64,000 nucleotides of DNA from Plantago ovata (Eukaryota; Streptophyta; Magnoliopsida; Lamiales; Plantaginaceae): the NCBI GenBank assembly GCA_028274465.1, contig CM051457.1, forward strand, positions 72,638,496-72,702,495, written 5' to 3'. Below are positions 10,241 through 20,326 of the stretch, one piece after another. The translations under genes were made by a program, and so were the position numbers. A model generated the notes under the pieces. It was not told the origin of the DNA. It searched no databases and saw only the letters and a list, made by a program, of their open reading frames with translations. Each line of letters begins with the position of its first letter. Within the stretch, counting starts at the first letter, position 1.

Positions 10241-11294
10241 CTTTTGAACTTCTTCTTCTTTTCAGCAGATTTGCCTTTCAACAAAGGACAATTTGGTTTG
10301 AAGTGTCCAGGCTTTTTGCAGTAAAAGCAAAGATCATTTCCGACTGCTGGTTCTTTAGAGTAATTTGCTTGCTGAGCTTGCTTGTTCAGCGAGCTAGCCT
10401 CATTCTTGTATTTATGGTAGTTGTACCAAGATGCTTTTTCAGCTTCTCTTTTGCTTTTCGCCTTTCAAGTTCCTTACTGATGAATTTCTTCATGTTTTTA
10501 ACAACTAAAGCATTTTCATCAGCGGGCTCTTTATCATTCTTCCTTTCAGAAGATGATGGCTTTGCAGCAAGAGCAATGTTTTGCGATTTTTCAGCAAACA
10601 CATTTTCTCTTTCCTTTGTCTCGTAGTTGACAGTAGCAAGATGAGAGAACAACTCTGTAGGTGTGATGTTTGGCATTCCTTGATTGTGGTAGAAATTCTG
10701 AGTCTGGATCCATTCTTGATTCAGACTTTTGATAATGGTTTTCGCCTTCTCAGAATCTGAGTAAAAATTTCCAACTCCCAAGGCAGCCATCTCATTAACT
10801 AGAGTTGTGAATCTGAAGTCCAAGTCTTCTAGTGACTCATTTGTACCTTGTTTAAAGTTCTGGAACTTTAACTTCAGCACTTCGAGTTTGTTTTCCTTGG
10901 TTTTGTCAGATCCAGCACAAAGATCTTGAACCATTTTCCAAGCTTTCTTAGCAGTTTTGGCACCCCACAGTTTGCACTGTATAGTATCCGGAGTTGATCG
11001 AATGATGATGTTTCTTGCTTGGCCATCAAGACGGAATCTCTTGGCTTCGTCGGAAGTCCAATCCTCTCTTGGTTTTGGAACGACGGCGTCAACCGGGTCT
11101 CCTAACATAGTTTGCTTACCAGTAGGATCCGTGGTTTTGTGAGGAAAGCTTTTCTCAACCTTAGTGATCTTGATAGGTCCATCATTAATGGCAGTAACCA
11201 TCTCATCACTAATGGCCTCAAGATGTAGCATCATGTTGTTTCTCCATTTTTCATAGTTTTCCAGCTTCAGCAAGGGAGCGTCTCCTAAAGACAT
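10241..11294 (-). pseudogene. Gag, Sirevirus-like Copia element
   Basis: The ORF starts MSLGDAPLLKLENYEKWRNN at 11294, about 95 nt below the primer site, and runs some 300 residues. The N-terminal part is a Copia capsid-like (UBN2-type) domain: ENYEKWRNNMMLHLEAI, GQARNIIIRS, AKKAWKMVQDLCAG, LKLKFQNFKQGTNESLEDL, FTTLVNEMAALG. A CX2CX4HX4C zinc knuckle with residues C-FY-C-KKPG-H-FKPN-C lies at about 10288-10330. Gag would form the particle and bind the RNA. Confidence 0.8.
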
Positions 11295-11390
11295 CCTGTC
11301 AGCAAAAGACTACCAAACTGATCAAGTGAGAGTGATTTACGGAAAGCACCTAAGGGGATCTAGGTTCAGTGTTGAAGGTTAGAGAACCTC

Positions 11391-11404
11391 CAGCTCCGAT
11401 ACCA
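11391..11404 (-). promoter_or_regulatory. Primer-binding site (initiator Met tRNA type)
   Basis: In the sense direction TGGTATCGGAGCTG lies two bases after the LTR end. TGGTATC(A/G)GAGC pairs with the 3' end of plant initiator methionine tRNA, the usual primer of Copia elements. One base differs from the common TGGTATCAGAGC. Confidence 0.85.
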
Positions 11405-11406
11405 CT

Positions 11407-12794
11407 TGTTGGTCCCTTTAAACAACAAGAAAAGACTAGGGGGGGGTGAATAGTCTTTTCAAACTTTCGCCGTTTAAAAAACTTTCTCAGCAAGGGCTTA
11501 TTACTATTCAGTAATGAGTTTGATGATACTTAACTTTCTCCGCAAGTACTAGTTACTTTTCAGTAACGAGTTTTACTGATACATAAATTGAGAGAGCGGA
11601 AATCTTTGTACAATAAGTGCTTTGTTAGTAAGTGAGATTTTCAGCAAGTGAGCAGAGTGACAGTGTACAGAAAGATATGCTTTGCTGAAAACTAAATGCA
11701 GTAAGTAAATTACACAAACACTTTTATAGTGGTATCTGAGAGTGGCGTAATCTCTCAACTAATCCACTTTGTCCTTTCTAGGACTGAATCCACTAAGATA
11801 AGTTTGAGGTTCCTTACAACACCTATCTAGAGCGATTCGACAGAAACCAAAGCACACTTGCTTCGTTTCCAACCTAACTAGAGAACGAAACCTTGTTCTC
11901 CACCAAACTTGGGACTTATAATCAGCAACACTATGCTTGATTAAGTTCCCCCTGAATTTCACGCCTGAAAGGGTGTTTTTCAGTTAGAGAGGTTTGGGAT
12001 GAGATAACTTGATTTTAACTTATTCAGCTACAACAAGTAATCTAAGAAACAAAACTTTGAATACTTTGCAGTAAACAAGTTTGATTGTTTCTGGTGTCAA
12101 GGCTTGTTCTTGTTCGAAAGAAAGAACACTTAACTAATTTCTTATGTTCTACTTCTTCACAAGTAGCTTTTTCAAGCTTTAAGTCTTGGAACGGATCAAT
12201 GGCAGTAAAGAGTATTGAAGGGTTTGAGTGTTTAAGCACAAGTGAGAGTTTGATCACGTTGTTGACACACTTCAACTCTTTGCCGGATGACCTCTATTTA
12301 TAGTGAATCAAGGGAGCCGTTTGAATTTCAAATTCTAAGGCTGTGTTCCTTAAGATGTCACTATCTTGCTTTTGTAGTTTCAGCAACGTCCTTTATTTGT
12401 CTTCTAGTCTTCATGTTCTTCGCGTGCTTACTTTGCATTTAATGTTCATTTGAATGAAATTAAAATATGAACGTTGGAGCGCAAATGCAAGTACTTTCAG
12501 TAAGGAGGTCACATATGTATTTCAGCAAGTGGTCAGTCTCAGTTTCAGCAAGCACAACCTACTCTGTCGTTTAGATTTTCACTTATGCAAGTTGTTGCTG
12601 AAGTTTCCACTTTCTGAGCAACATGTGCCTTTGTAGATACCATCTTCAGAAATCTTCTTTAGTCTTCAGCAAACGTTCCTCTTTTACAATGTCCTTAAAT
12701 TTCTAAATTCCTATGGACCTTAAGAGTACTAGTTACTGGACTATCCTTAATTTAGCATGGTTAATTGCTCATCAAAATTACAAGTTTCCTAATA
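11407..12794 (-). repeat. LTR, Sirevirus-like Copia (minus orientation)
   Basis: In the sense direction it starts TATTAGGAAACTTG (the TG end is worn) right after the polypurine tract at about 12797-12811, and ends GGGACCAACA before the primer site. The promoter box TATAAATA is at 12295-12302 (sense minus). It is the inverted partner of 2346-3915 and of the fragment 45879-46372. It serves as 5' LTR for gag-pol on one side and as 3' LTR for the third ORF on the other. It has nine TCAGCAA/TTGCTGA heptamers. Confidence 0.85.
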
Positions 12795-13055
12795 AATTTC
12801 CCCCTTTTTGATGTTAGCAATCCATGGCTAAATTAATTGTTACCCTTTTAGAGGTTTCTGATATTGAATAAATCAGTTCATTAATGCAAGCATACTTGAA
12901 TAATAAAACAGTAAGCATAAGTAGATTGCATAATCAAAAACCAATAAGAGTCAAAAGCTTTATTGCTGATAGTTATCTTTCAGTAAGTTTACAAGAAAGT
13001 TCAAAGATAACTACACAAATTAGCAAACAAAACAAACATAGCTTTTACAAGGGAC

Positions 13056-14075
13056 TTATGCTATTCCAGCAGAAGATTTCCTCAGAATCTCCCTTACACT
13101 TTTCTCAGCAAGCGCAGAAAATTCAACACAGTCCTTTTCGTAATCTTCAAGTAGCTTACGGACTTCAAGCTGAATGATCCTCGCGTTCTTGCAAGCGGTA
13201 TAATGATGGTTTTCACCATTCATTTCTTTGTAGTGCAACACCCACAAGTGCATGCCCCAATTGCTAGCATGGAGAAGTTGTGTATCTGAAATTCCCTTGT
13301 TAGCATGAATCTTTCTTAACCAGAGAAGATCTTCTTCTTGATCCTTGGCAGTTAGATAGAAATACTCATAAGGAATCAAGCCATATTTTTTCTTTGACTT
13401 CTTGGTTAAAGGGTCAGAGTAGTAAGCAACATCAATTGGTTTGATTAAATCGGGCTCTTGCTTCATTAGCTTGCCAATAGATGTTCTTCTTACCAAGACT
13501 TCCAGATTCAACCATCTTGCAGCAATGTTTCTTGGGTAAGGAGGAGGATCCCTTTCTTTTCTTTTCACCTTTAATTCAATCCAAGTGTACATTTGATTCA
13601 GTACAGCAGTTGGAAAGAAATCATTTACCAACACATCTTCCAGCTTTAAGATCCAGCAACCATGAACATTTCTGATCACATTTTGAGTTGTTTCCTCATT
13701 GCTGGTCTTTGTGTAATCAATGTCAGAGCCAATGGCAATGCTGGCTAGCCTCTTTTCTTCCTGTCTTTGCCTTCTTCTTCTTGAATTTGAATTTTCTTGA
13801 TCTCTTGTTGAAGATCTTGAGTTAGAAGAGAAATGTTTTGAGTGGCCAGACGGAGTTAGGGTTGTGATTGGTCTAGATCTTATTGCTTGAGCTATTGTTT
13901 GATTGTCATCATCATCATCATCTTCATTCAGATCTTGATGACTCTCAGTATGACAGTATTCATGAGTTTCAACAGATGTTCTTCTCCTTTTCGGATTTGC
14001 TGAATTTAACTCAGAATCTGTTTCAGCTCGTCTCTTAGAACATTGCTCTCTTTCAGCAAGAGGTTCTATTGTCAA
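13056..14075 (-). CDS. Third-ORF product, C-terminal part, function unknown
   Basis: This is a 339-residue open frame on the minus strand. Residues 1-120 are hydrophilic, with basic clusters that look like nuclear-localisation signals (NPKRRRTS, SRRRRQRQEEKR) and an Asp run. Residues 130-330 look globular, with many aromatic residues: GCWILKLEDVLVNDFFPTAV, YTWIELKVK, LIPYEYFYLTAKDQEEDLLW, NWGMHLWVLHYKEM. A helical tail follows. I do not recognise a catalytic motif, signal peptide or membrane segment, so 'envelope-like' would be only a label by position. Its place before the polypurine tract is that of the Sirevirus third ORF. It may be read together with the acidic ORF upstream. Confidence 0.6.
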   Translation of the reverse strand: MTIEPLAEREQCSKRRAETDSELNSANPKRRRTSVETHEYCHTESHQDLNEDDDDDDNQTIAQAIRSRPITTLTPSGHSKHFSSNSRSSTRDQENSNSRRRRQRQEEKRLASIAIGSDIDYTKTSNEETTQNVIRNVHGCWILKLEDVLVNDFFPTAVLNQMYTWIELKVKRKERDPPPYPRNIAARWLNLEVLVRRTSIGKLMKQEPDLIKPIDVAYYSDPLTKKSKKKYGLIPYEYFYLTAKDQEEDLLWLRKIHANKGISDTQLLHASNWGMHLWVLHYKEMNGENHHYTACKNARIIQLEVRKLLEDYEKDCVEFSALAEKSVREILRKSSAGIA

Positions 14076-14214
14076 TGGCGATTCAGCAGGGGTTTTATTT
14101 CTTGAAGATTTTCTTCGTTAATCTTCCCCCTTAGACATGGATTGCATCATTGGGTGAAGGTGCAGAGAGAAAAATTCATTGCAATTTTCAGCAAGTTTAC
14201 TTAGGATGTTGTAC

Positions 14215-15410
14215 TTAAGAATTGTCTTGCTGATCAGCAGTCAGCTTGGACATTTCTTCTTTTATACTCACCAAGTTCTCCTCATGTCTGCGCTCATTGT
14301 CGACTTTTTCTTCAATGAAAGTCTGAGCCTTTTTCAATGCAGTCTTTGCTAGTTTGAGTGTTTGACTGACATCTTCTTCATAGCTTTTATGATGTAGACC
14401 TATGTCTTTCTGAGCTATGGTAAGAGAAGTAGTGCGTTTCAGCACAGTAGCCAGTATTTTGCCTATGTCAAGCGGACTCTCAGCAAGTAGTGCATCGTCC
14501 TCTTCTTTGCAGGCTTTGTGGACTTCCATTAGTTCCTTAATTCTTGGAGTAAAATCCTCCACACTAGGGAATGGCACTAAAGATGGAGTTACAGAATGAA
14601 CTTTGAGCTCAGTAGCGAATTGATCATCATTGGTCAGCAAACGGCATCTTATATCATCTCCTATATCATGTTCATCATCAAGAGGAGGAATTGTAACCAC
14701 TGCGGGTTCAGCTTTCTTTGTTAGATCTTCTTCGTTTGATGAGAGATCTTCTTCGTCATCAGATTCATCAAGGCCAGCAACCTTGGTTCCTAAATCTGTA
14801 ACTTCATTCACTTTAGGTTGAGTGGTTGCTGAGGGCAACTCTTGAGACTCAACAACTGGAGTTTCACCAGTAGTAAGTGGAAGGGAGGGGACTTTCGTAT
14901 GCTTCACTCCTGAAGATTGAGAAATGTCTAGATTCTGCGTATGCCTTGCATGAATCTGTAGATTGTTTTGAAGTGCTCTTTGATAATCTTCATCCATTTC
15001 CTCATCATCAAGGTTTGGCTCAATGACCTTGGCATCGAGTGAATTTAACTCGGCATCAGAAAGCTTACTTTTGCCTAATTTCAATTCAGCACGCTTTCTG
15101 GCGTACTCTTCTTCAGTTTCAGCAACTTGTTCAGTTGCTTGAGTACTTGTCTCAGCAGGAGCAGGATTGGATTCTTGTTGCTGACTTGTTGTGTGATCAG
15201 CTTGCTGATTTCAGTATCATGACGTTCAGTCTCAGCAACTGTCAGTTTAAGTCCACCAGCATCAGGACTATGACCTTGATTATCATCATCGTCATCCTTT
15301 TTGTCCTTAGAATCTTTTCCTTCATCATCACTTGGATCTTTGGGAATGTTCTCATCCTCTTCTTCTTCATCATCGTCCGTTAGTTTGACCAACTCAAGAT
15401 GTTTGTACAT
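14215..15410 (-). pseudogene. Third-ORF region, acidic part
   Basis: Minus-strand open stretches are dominated by Asp, Glu, Lys and Ser, for example LTDDDEEEEDENIPKD near the start and LDESDDEEDLSSNEED in the middle. The last 100 residues are helical and Lys/Glu-rich, with coiled-coil character (LAKTALKKAQTFIEEKVD). No known enzyme motif is present. The region is cut at 15410 by the Tekay-like LTR fragment. The fragment at 1-430 has the same composition. Likely a disordered regulatory or scaffold segment of the third ORF; that is inference. Confidence 0.55.
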
Positions 15411-17369
15411 TGCTACACTTGTCTCCGTCCAGATCTGTTCCGGCTTGGTATGCTCCGTTCTATCTGCCCCGGCGCCGCTTTTTGCTCATCTTTTCCTCCG
15501 TTTTGATAATTTGCTTCATTTATGCTCGAGTTTTGGTTTAAGATTAGTAATTCGAACTTGGTTTGACGTTCTTTTCTTTGTAAAATTCGCAGTTTCATTT
15601 CCAGATCCGTTCAAGGTAAGGGATCGATAATCTATTCTATGTTTTTCTTTCCTTTTATGCCCATTTTACCCATGTTACGTTTCTGGCCTCGAACTGAACT
15701 TTAAACTCGGACTTAAGATGGAACTAGATCGATTAATGTTGTTATTCTGAACTTTGACTTAACTGGTTTGACCTTACGAGAACGTTTGGATTGTGACTTT
15801 TATTAATGTGTTGACCGAATTGAACTTGTAAGACTGAACTTGACTATGTAAGGGAAGGGTTGAGACTGACATGGGTTTGGTTCGTTTTCGTTGGACTCGT
15901 TTGTTATGATTTAGTTTCTGTTGAAGCTGTTGGGTAATTTCAGAGAACTTTGAGGACCTTTTTGCAAACTGAGTTTGACTGTAATTGACTAAGGACTGGT
16001 TTGAGATTTCTGAAAGCTTAAAGGACTTTCTGTAATTACTGTTCTGAGGGGTAAATTAGTAATTTCACAATGTCTGGACTAAATTATTAATCTGAGTTTC
16101 TTTTTAGGACCGTTTTGAAGTTCATAGAAACTGTAGTACTGTTTTGCAAATAACCGTGAGGGTATTTTGGTAATTTGGAAATCTGAGTTTTAAAAATGTT
16201 TCTTAAAGCTAGTGAAGTTATAAGTTTCTGCCCTGATGAAGTTGATTAATTAACTACCTTCTAGCTTAGTTGGTTAAGGGTTGTGTGACTAACTTAAAGA
16301 CCTCGAGTTCAAGCCACTCCTTCACCGAACTTTTTATTCTTATCCGTTTAGCTTTTGTTCGACTTATAGTTAGTAACTAGACAATTTCTGTTTATGTCCT
16401 CCGTCCGTTAGCTCTTAATTCGTTGTGGTTTGAGGACCGTTGCTCGCAAAGTTTAAGGTGAGTGTTCACCCCAAAGTTTGTTTGTTTTTAAAACCTGGAA
16501 AGCAATGTGCTATGCATGTATATTGTATTGTATTCTGTATGCAACTGTTTTAAAAGTAAATATGTCGTATGCATTACCATTTCACTTTATTATGTACGGT
16601 GTTGTTCGGTGTTGTTCTGTTTGTACTGACTCTTCTGTAGGAATGTAACTCGGTTATCCGAGAACTTTATCTGTTATTGTTTCTGTGTAGCCGGTCGATT
16701 AGGTTGTAACTAGGTAGACTTGGGTAGTGTGGACTATCAGGTTTATTTGGTTATTTCCTAGTCTATTCCCTTTTAGACACGAGACAGAAGTCGCTGATGT
16801 CTATTAGGGTCATAGGTTCTGTTTCTGTTTCTGTCTAGAGGTGTACCCTCTGGAGGGAGCTATAAGGGCATTCTGGGAGTAGGAGTATCAAGGCGGGCTG
16901 CACCAACGGACTTCACCTTATCTATTTCTATTTGTCTCTGTTTTGTTATATGTTTCTGTTACTGCTTTGCTTGCTACAAATGTTGGTTTTCGAAACCGTT
17001 TACTTTTTTGTCTATTAAACTTAGAACTTCACTGAGATCCTTTATCTCACACTCTTTCTGTTTTCAAAATTCCTTCCTTGTAGATTCTGTTGGAGAAGAT
17101 CAAGTCTAGGCGTCCAGCGACTGAGTGTTGGGTTTGGGGAGCTCGTGGGATTTTATTTACTAGAAATAAGAAGAAAACTCTTTCGTCTTCACTGTCTGTT
17201 CATTTAAATTTGACTTTAATTTTAGTTACCGTATCTCTATTCTACTTTTAAATTTGTAAGCTCGCGCCAAAACCCGTTTCTCATCATTAATGAAGACCGT
17301 TACCTTTGAATTTCAAAATTACTTTATTTTCGAAAGAATTATTTTATTTTAAAAATCGGTAATGTTACA
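15411..17369 (+). repeat. Worn Tekay/Del-like LTR fragment
   Basis: The segment is collinear with the later four-fifths of the LTRs at 38508-40945 and 42764-45260. Shared blocks include TTTAAGGTGAGTGTTC, CCCAAAGTTTG, CATTCTGGGAGTAGGAG and AGGCGGGCTGCACCAAC. It ends AATGTTACA at 17369, the same terminus as those LTRs, but no primer site follows and its 5' part is missing. It is clearly more diverged than the two later LTRs are from each other, so it is an older relative. No gene in it. Confidence 0.75.
16262..16315 (+). promoter_or_regulatory. tRNA-like A box and B box within Tekay-like LTR
   Basis: TAGCTTAGTTGG (16262-16273) differs by one base from the A-box region of many tRNAs (TAGCTCAGTTGG). 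GAGTTCAAGCC (16305-16315) resembles the B box GGTTCGANTCC. The spacing of 43 nt is right for an internal RNA polymerase III promoter. The same pair is at 39768-39821 and 44081-44134. Confidence 0.55.
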
Positions 17370-20326
17370 CCTCTTTTTTATTTAACCCTTTTTCACGCCT
17401 TTTCCTCAATTTTTCCTTTGTCGTAGGATGTCCGAAGATTACGAAAGCGATGGTTACTCAACCCCTCTTTCCAATTTTCTCTTTTCTGAAAGCAGATCCC
17501 GAACTGCTAGTCAAAACTCCACTCGTAGTGGTTCCCTAGCCGCTCTTCTCGTAGCAATTCCCTAGTTGCCAGTCCTAATTCCCCTCAAAACGCTTCTGAA
17601 GACGAATACCATTCTCCAGCATATCATCTTCCTCTTGTTTCTCCCTTAGGTGCTCTCGCTCCTCCTCCTGCAGAGTCCTCATAATGCTACAAATTCAAAT
17701 ACAGTCGTCCCCTTTCTGAAATCCACATCTATAACAACTCTGGCGAACTTAACCCGGATGGTCTCATTCCTACTACACCTTCTTCCCTTCCCTTAAGGAG
17801 TCTGACATACCTTTTCTCAGGGAGTCATATTATATTCCGAACTACCTGGAAATCATCATCCCGGGTCCAAATGACTCATTCTATTACTGTCATGAATCAT
17901 GTATCTCCGTTTTCACAAATACTCTCGAACTGGGAGTGAGGCTTCCATATCCTCAACTCTTCTGGGAATTTTCTGAATTCCTTGGGGTTTCTATCCTCCA
18001 ACTGACTCCTTTGGCTATGGGTTTTTTGGTTTTCTTTGGGGTTTTCATGAAGAAACTTGGTATCCAACCTTTTGTTTCCAACTTTTGCTTCCTCTTTTCC
18101 CCAAGATTCTCCAATGCTTACAAACACATGATCCAATTCAACCTTAACCACGGTTCCTCTAGCTACTTAGAAGGCTACCGAACTAACTTAAGGTTTAAGT
18201 GGCCTGGGGAGTACTTTTTTGTTCGGCAAAAAACTGTCGCTCCGGGCATTTGCTTATGCCCTTTCCCTGATAACTTTCGGATGACCTTCTTTAAAGGTGT
18301 CCTCAAAGAATACTCTGTACCTATCCCAAATTGGTACAGTGACTTCCTTCAATGGAGAAAATACTCCGGGCCTTATCAATTCTTGACTTTGGTTTCTCCT
18401 CCTTTGCTAACTTTGGCTAGGCTGAGCCCTAAAGCGGACATTGACTTATCCTTGGACTTTGGTACGAGCTCGCATATATCCCCCATAATGAATTACGTAC
18501 TTGCCTCATGAAGTATGAGATGAATTTTTACTTACTTGCTGCATGACTTAATTTGCAGGTTTCTGGTTTGATAAGAACATGTCTGACTTAAGGAAGGCTC
18601 GTATGCAGTTGCTTCAGTCTGCTTCTTCGGTGGCTTCTGGCCAGAGGGCTAGGTTCCCTCTCCATACGCTGATTTCTCCTATGTTACATGATGCTCCGGT
18701 TTCCTCAGATGCTGGAATTTCTTCCGTCACCTCTGTTGCTAGCGCAATCGGATCTACTAATGTCCAGGCCCCACCTCGTCATCCCGGTGGAGGAGGTATT
18801 GGGGTATCCCGTTTGGGTACTAAGGACTCTGGTGCTCAGAAGAATCATTCCCCTCGTCGACCGGGGGATCTTCACGATTTTTCGAGTACCTCTGGTCGTG
18901 TGGTATCCTGCTCCACCGATCTCCCAGTGTTTTCTCCTCCTGGTGCAGGCGAGTTTGGTGAGTCTTCTTCCGAGGTCCCTCGTCAATGGGCATCTCTTTC
19001 CTCCGGGGATGCATTATTTTTTGGGGCCTCCGAGGGAGTCTTTGGTTTATTGAGAGTCTCGGGCAACGTTGTCTTCCCTTCCTCCGTTCTTCAAGCATCT
19101 CCTTCTCAAGGTTTGTGGGAGCTTCGTGGTGAGTCCCGAAGAATTTCCGGTGCGCCTGAAGAGTCTGCTCATGGGACCTCTATGTCCCTCGTTGGGATTG
19201 AGACCTCCTTGGATGGTTGTCTTCTGCTAGAACCTAATCCCTCAGGAATCAGATCATCCGTTCGTCCTTCTGGTCTGTTTTTCGCTCCTACTGTGGTATT
19301 TGATGACCCTTCGGATGACCAGTCTAATCCTTTGGTCACATGGGCTAGCTTCATATCGATGGAGCTCATCACGGATTTTGCCAAATGGGGAAACCCCGGA
19401 GTTAAAAATGAGGGAACCAAGGAAAGATATGCCTACTGAGGAGTTCGTGCCTGCTATCAGGATAGTGTATCTTGACCGATCTTGAAGGATTTCGTGCCTC
19501 TAGAGCAGTGGCACTTCCTTAAACTTCAGGACTGATCCCCAGGACTTGAGTCGTATGATGATATGTGGGATCTGGCCTCAGATCCAGACATATTGGAAGA
19601 GCTCCCTGTAGAATATACTTTTGGAGCTGCGCTGCCTCATCTGATAGACAATTCTCTTGTTGTGAATGAGATGGCCGAGCCTATGCAGTCTTTGCCTGCC
19701 TCTGTTAGGTTTGACATTATCGAGAACTTCGGCGATAAGGTATGAACACCTCTTTTGCATAAGTCTTCTTCCTTTGCTTTCCCCTTTTCGTAGGTCTTGA
19801 CCCTCTTTCTTCGTTTTGACATTTTCTCACTGTTCTGGAAGCTACTCGATCGGCTGTTGCTGTCGAATCTGGTGCCGAAGTTGAAAAGGCTTCATCTGGT
19901 GGCTGAGCACCCATATTTAACTGCTCACGTTGCTGAATTGGAGAAGGAGGTTGCCTTGCTTCCTTCTCTTTGTGAGGAATTATCTAAGGCGCAGGTTGAC
20001 CTGGCTCCCCTTAAGGCCAGGGATGATGAAGACGAAAGGCTTAGGACGGAGATTCCTTCGCTCCAGGAGGCCATGTCTGATCAGGCTTCTGATTCGGTTT
20101 CTACTCGAGCGAAGATCAGAGCTTTGGATGATGCTGATAGGTGCAACATGGAGAAGCTCCTAAACTTTAGGCGGGCCCTTCTATGGCATGTGTAGAAGCC
20201 GGCATGAGGCAGTGGAGGACTTCCTTCATAGTCCGTCCTATGTGTTTCACAAATCTTTGGAGGATGATGCTGCTCGCCAAGTGGGTTTTGACAACGCTGT
20301 GGATCAACTGACGGCCTTTGGGATAG
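17370..20326 (+). pseudogene. Relic of a 'putative gypsy type transposon' ORF
   Basis: Plus-strand pieces give a hydrophobic, aromatic domain at about 17900-18500 (LGVRLPYPQLFWEFSEFLGV, LTPLAMGFLVFFGVFMKKLG, FCFLFSPR). It has the pattern of the domain annotated as 'putative gypsy type transposon' (Pfam PF04195) in plant repeats. A Ser/Gly/Pro-rich low-complexity part follows (18580-19440), then an acidic helical part (19560-19745), then a coiled-coil segment (19800-20190, EKEVALLPSLCEELSKAQ). No protease, RT or integrase is seen. Some gaps between pieces have intron-like borders, so the separation may partly be splicing rather than decay. It probably comes from a large Ty3-related element whose LTRs are not here. 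It is broken. Confidence 0.55.

Larger units (their letters stand above)
3916..12794 (-). mobile_element. Sirevirus-like Ty1-copia element, minus strand
   Basis: Read from high to low coordinates: 5' LTR, Met-initiator-type primer site, gag with one zinc knuckle, an acidic coiled-coil spacer, protease, integrase, reverse transcriptase, RNase H, a 0.9-kb noncoding spacer with hairpins, and the beginning of a third ORF. This order (protease-integrase-RT) is Copia. The third ORF after pol and the A-rich/G-rich polypurine tract point to the Sirevirus (SIRE/Maximus) group. The far end is replaced by an inverted copy (2111-3915), so no matching 3' LTR is present in place. It is decayed, with several breaks, and not recent. 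Confidence 0.8.
12795..15410 (-). mobile_element. 3' part of a second Sirevirus-like copy sharing the LTR
   Basis: In the sense direction: an acidic third-ORF region (15410-14215), a basic/globular third-ORF region (14075-13056), a 250-bp untranslated tail and a polypurine tract (12797-12811) that abuts the LTR at 12794. The tail matches 2111-2345 in reverse. Since gag-pol lies on the other side of this LTR, the arrangement is internal-LTR-internal. That is the product expected of unequal recombination between two copies, or of a tandem insertion. Confidence 0.7.

Noticed and set aside
16262-16334. A true tRNA gene
   Set aside because: Only A- and B-box-like words are clear; acceptor and anticodon stems do not pair convincingly by eye, and copies sit inside LTRs.
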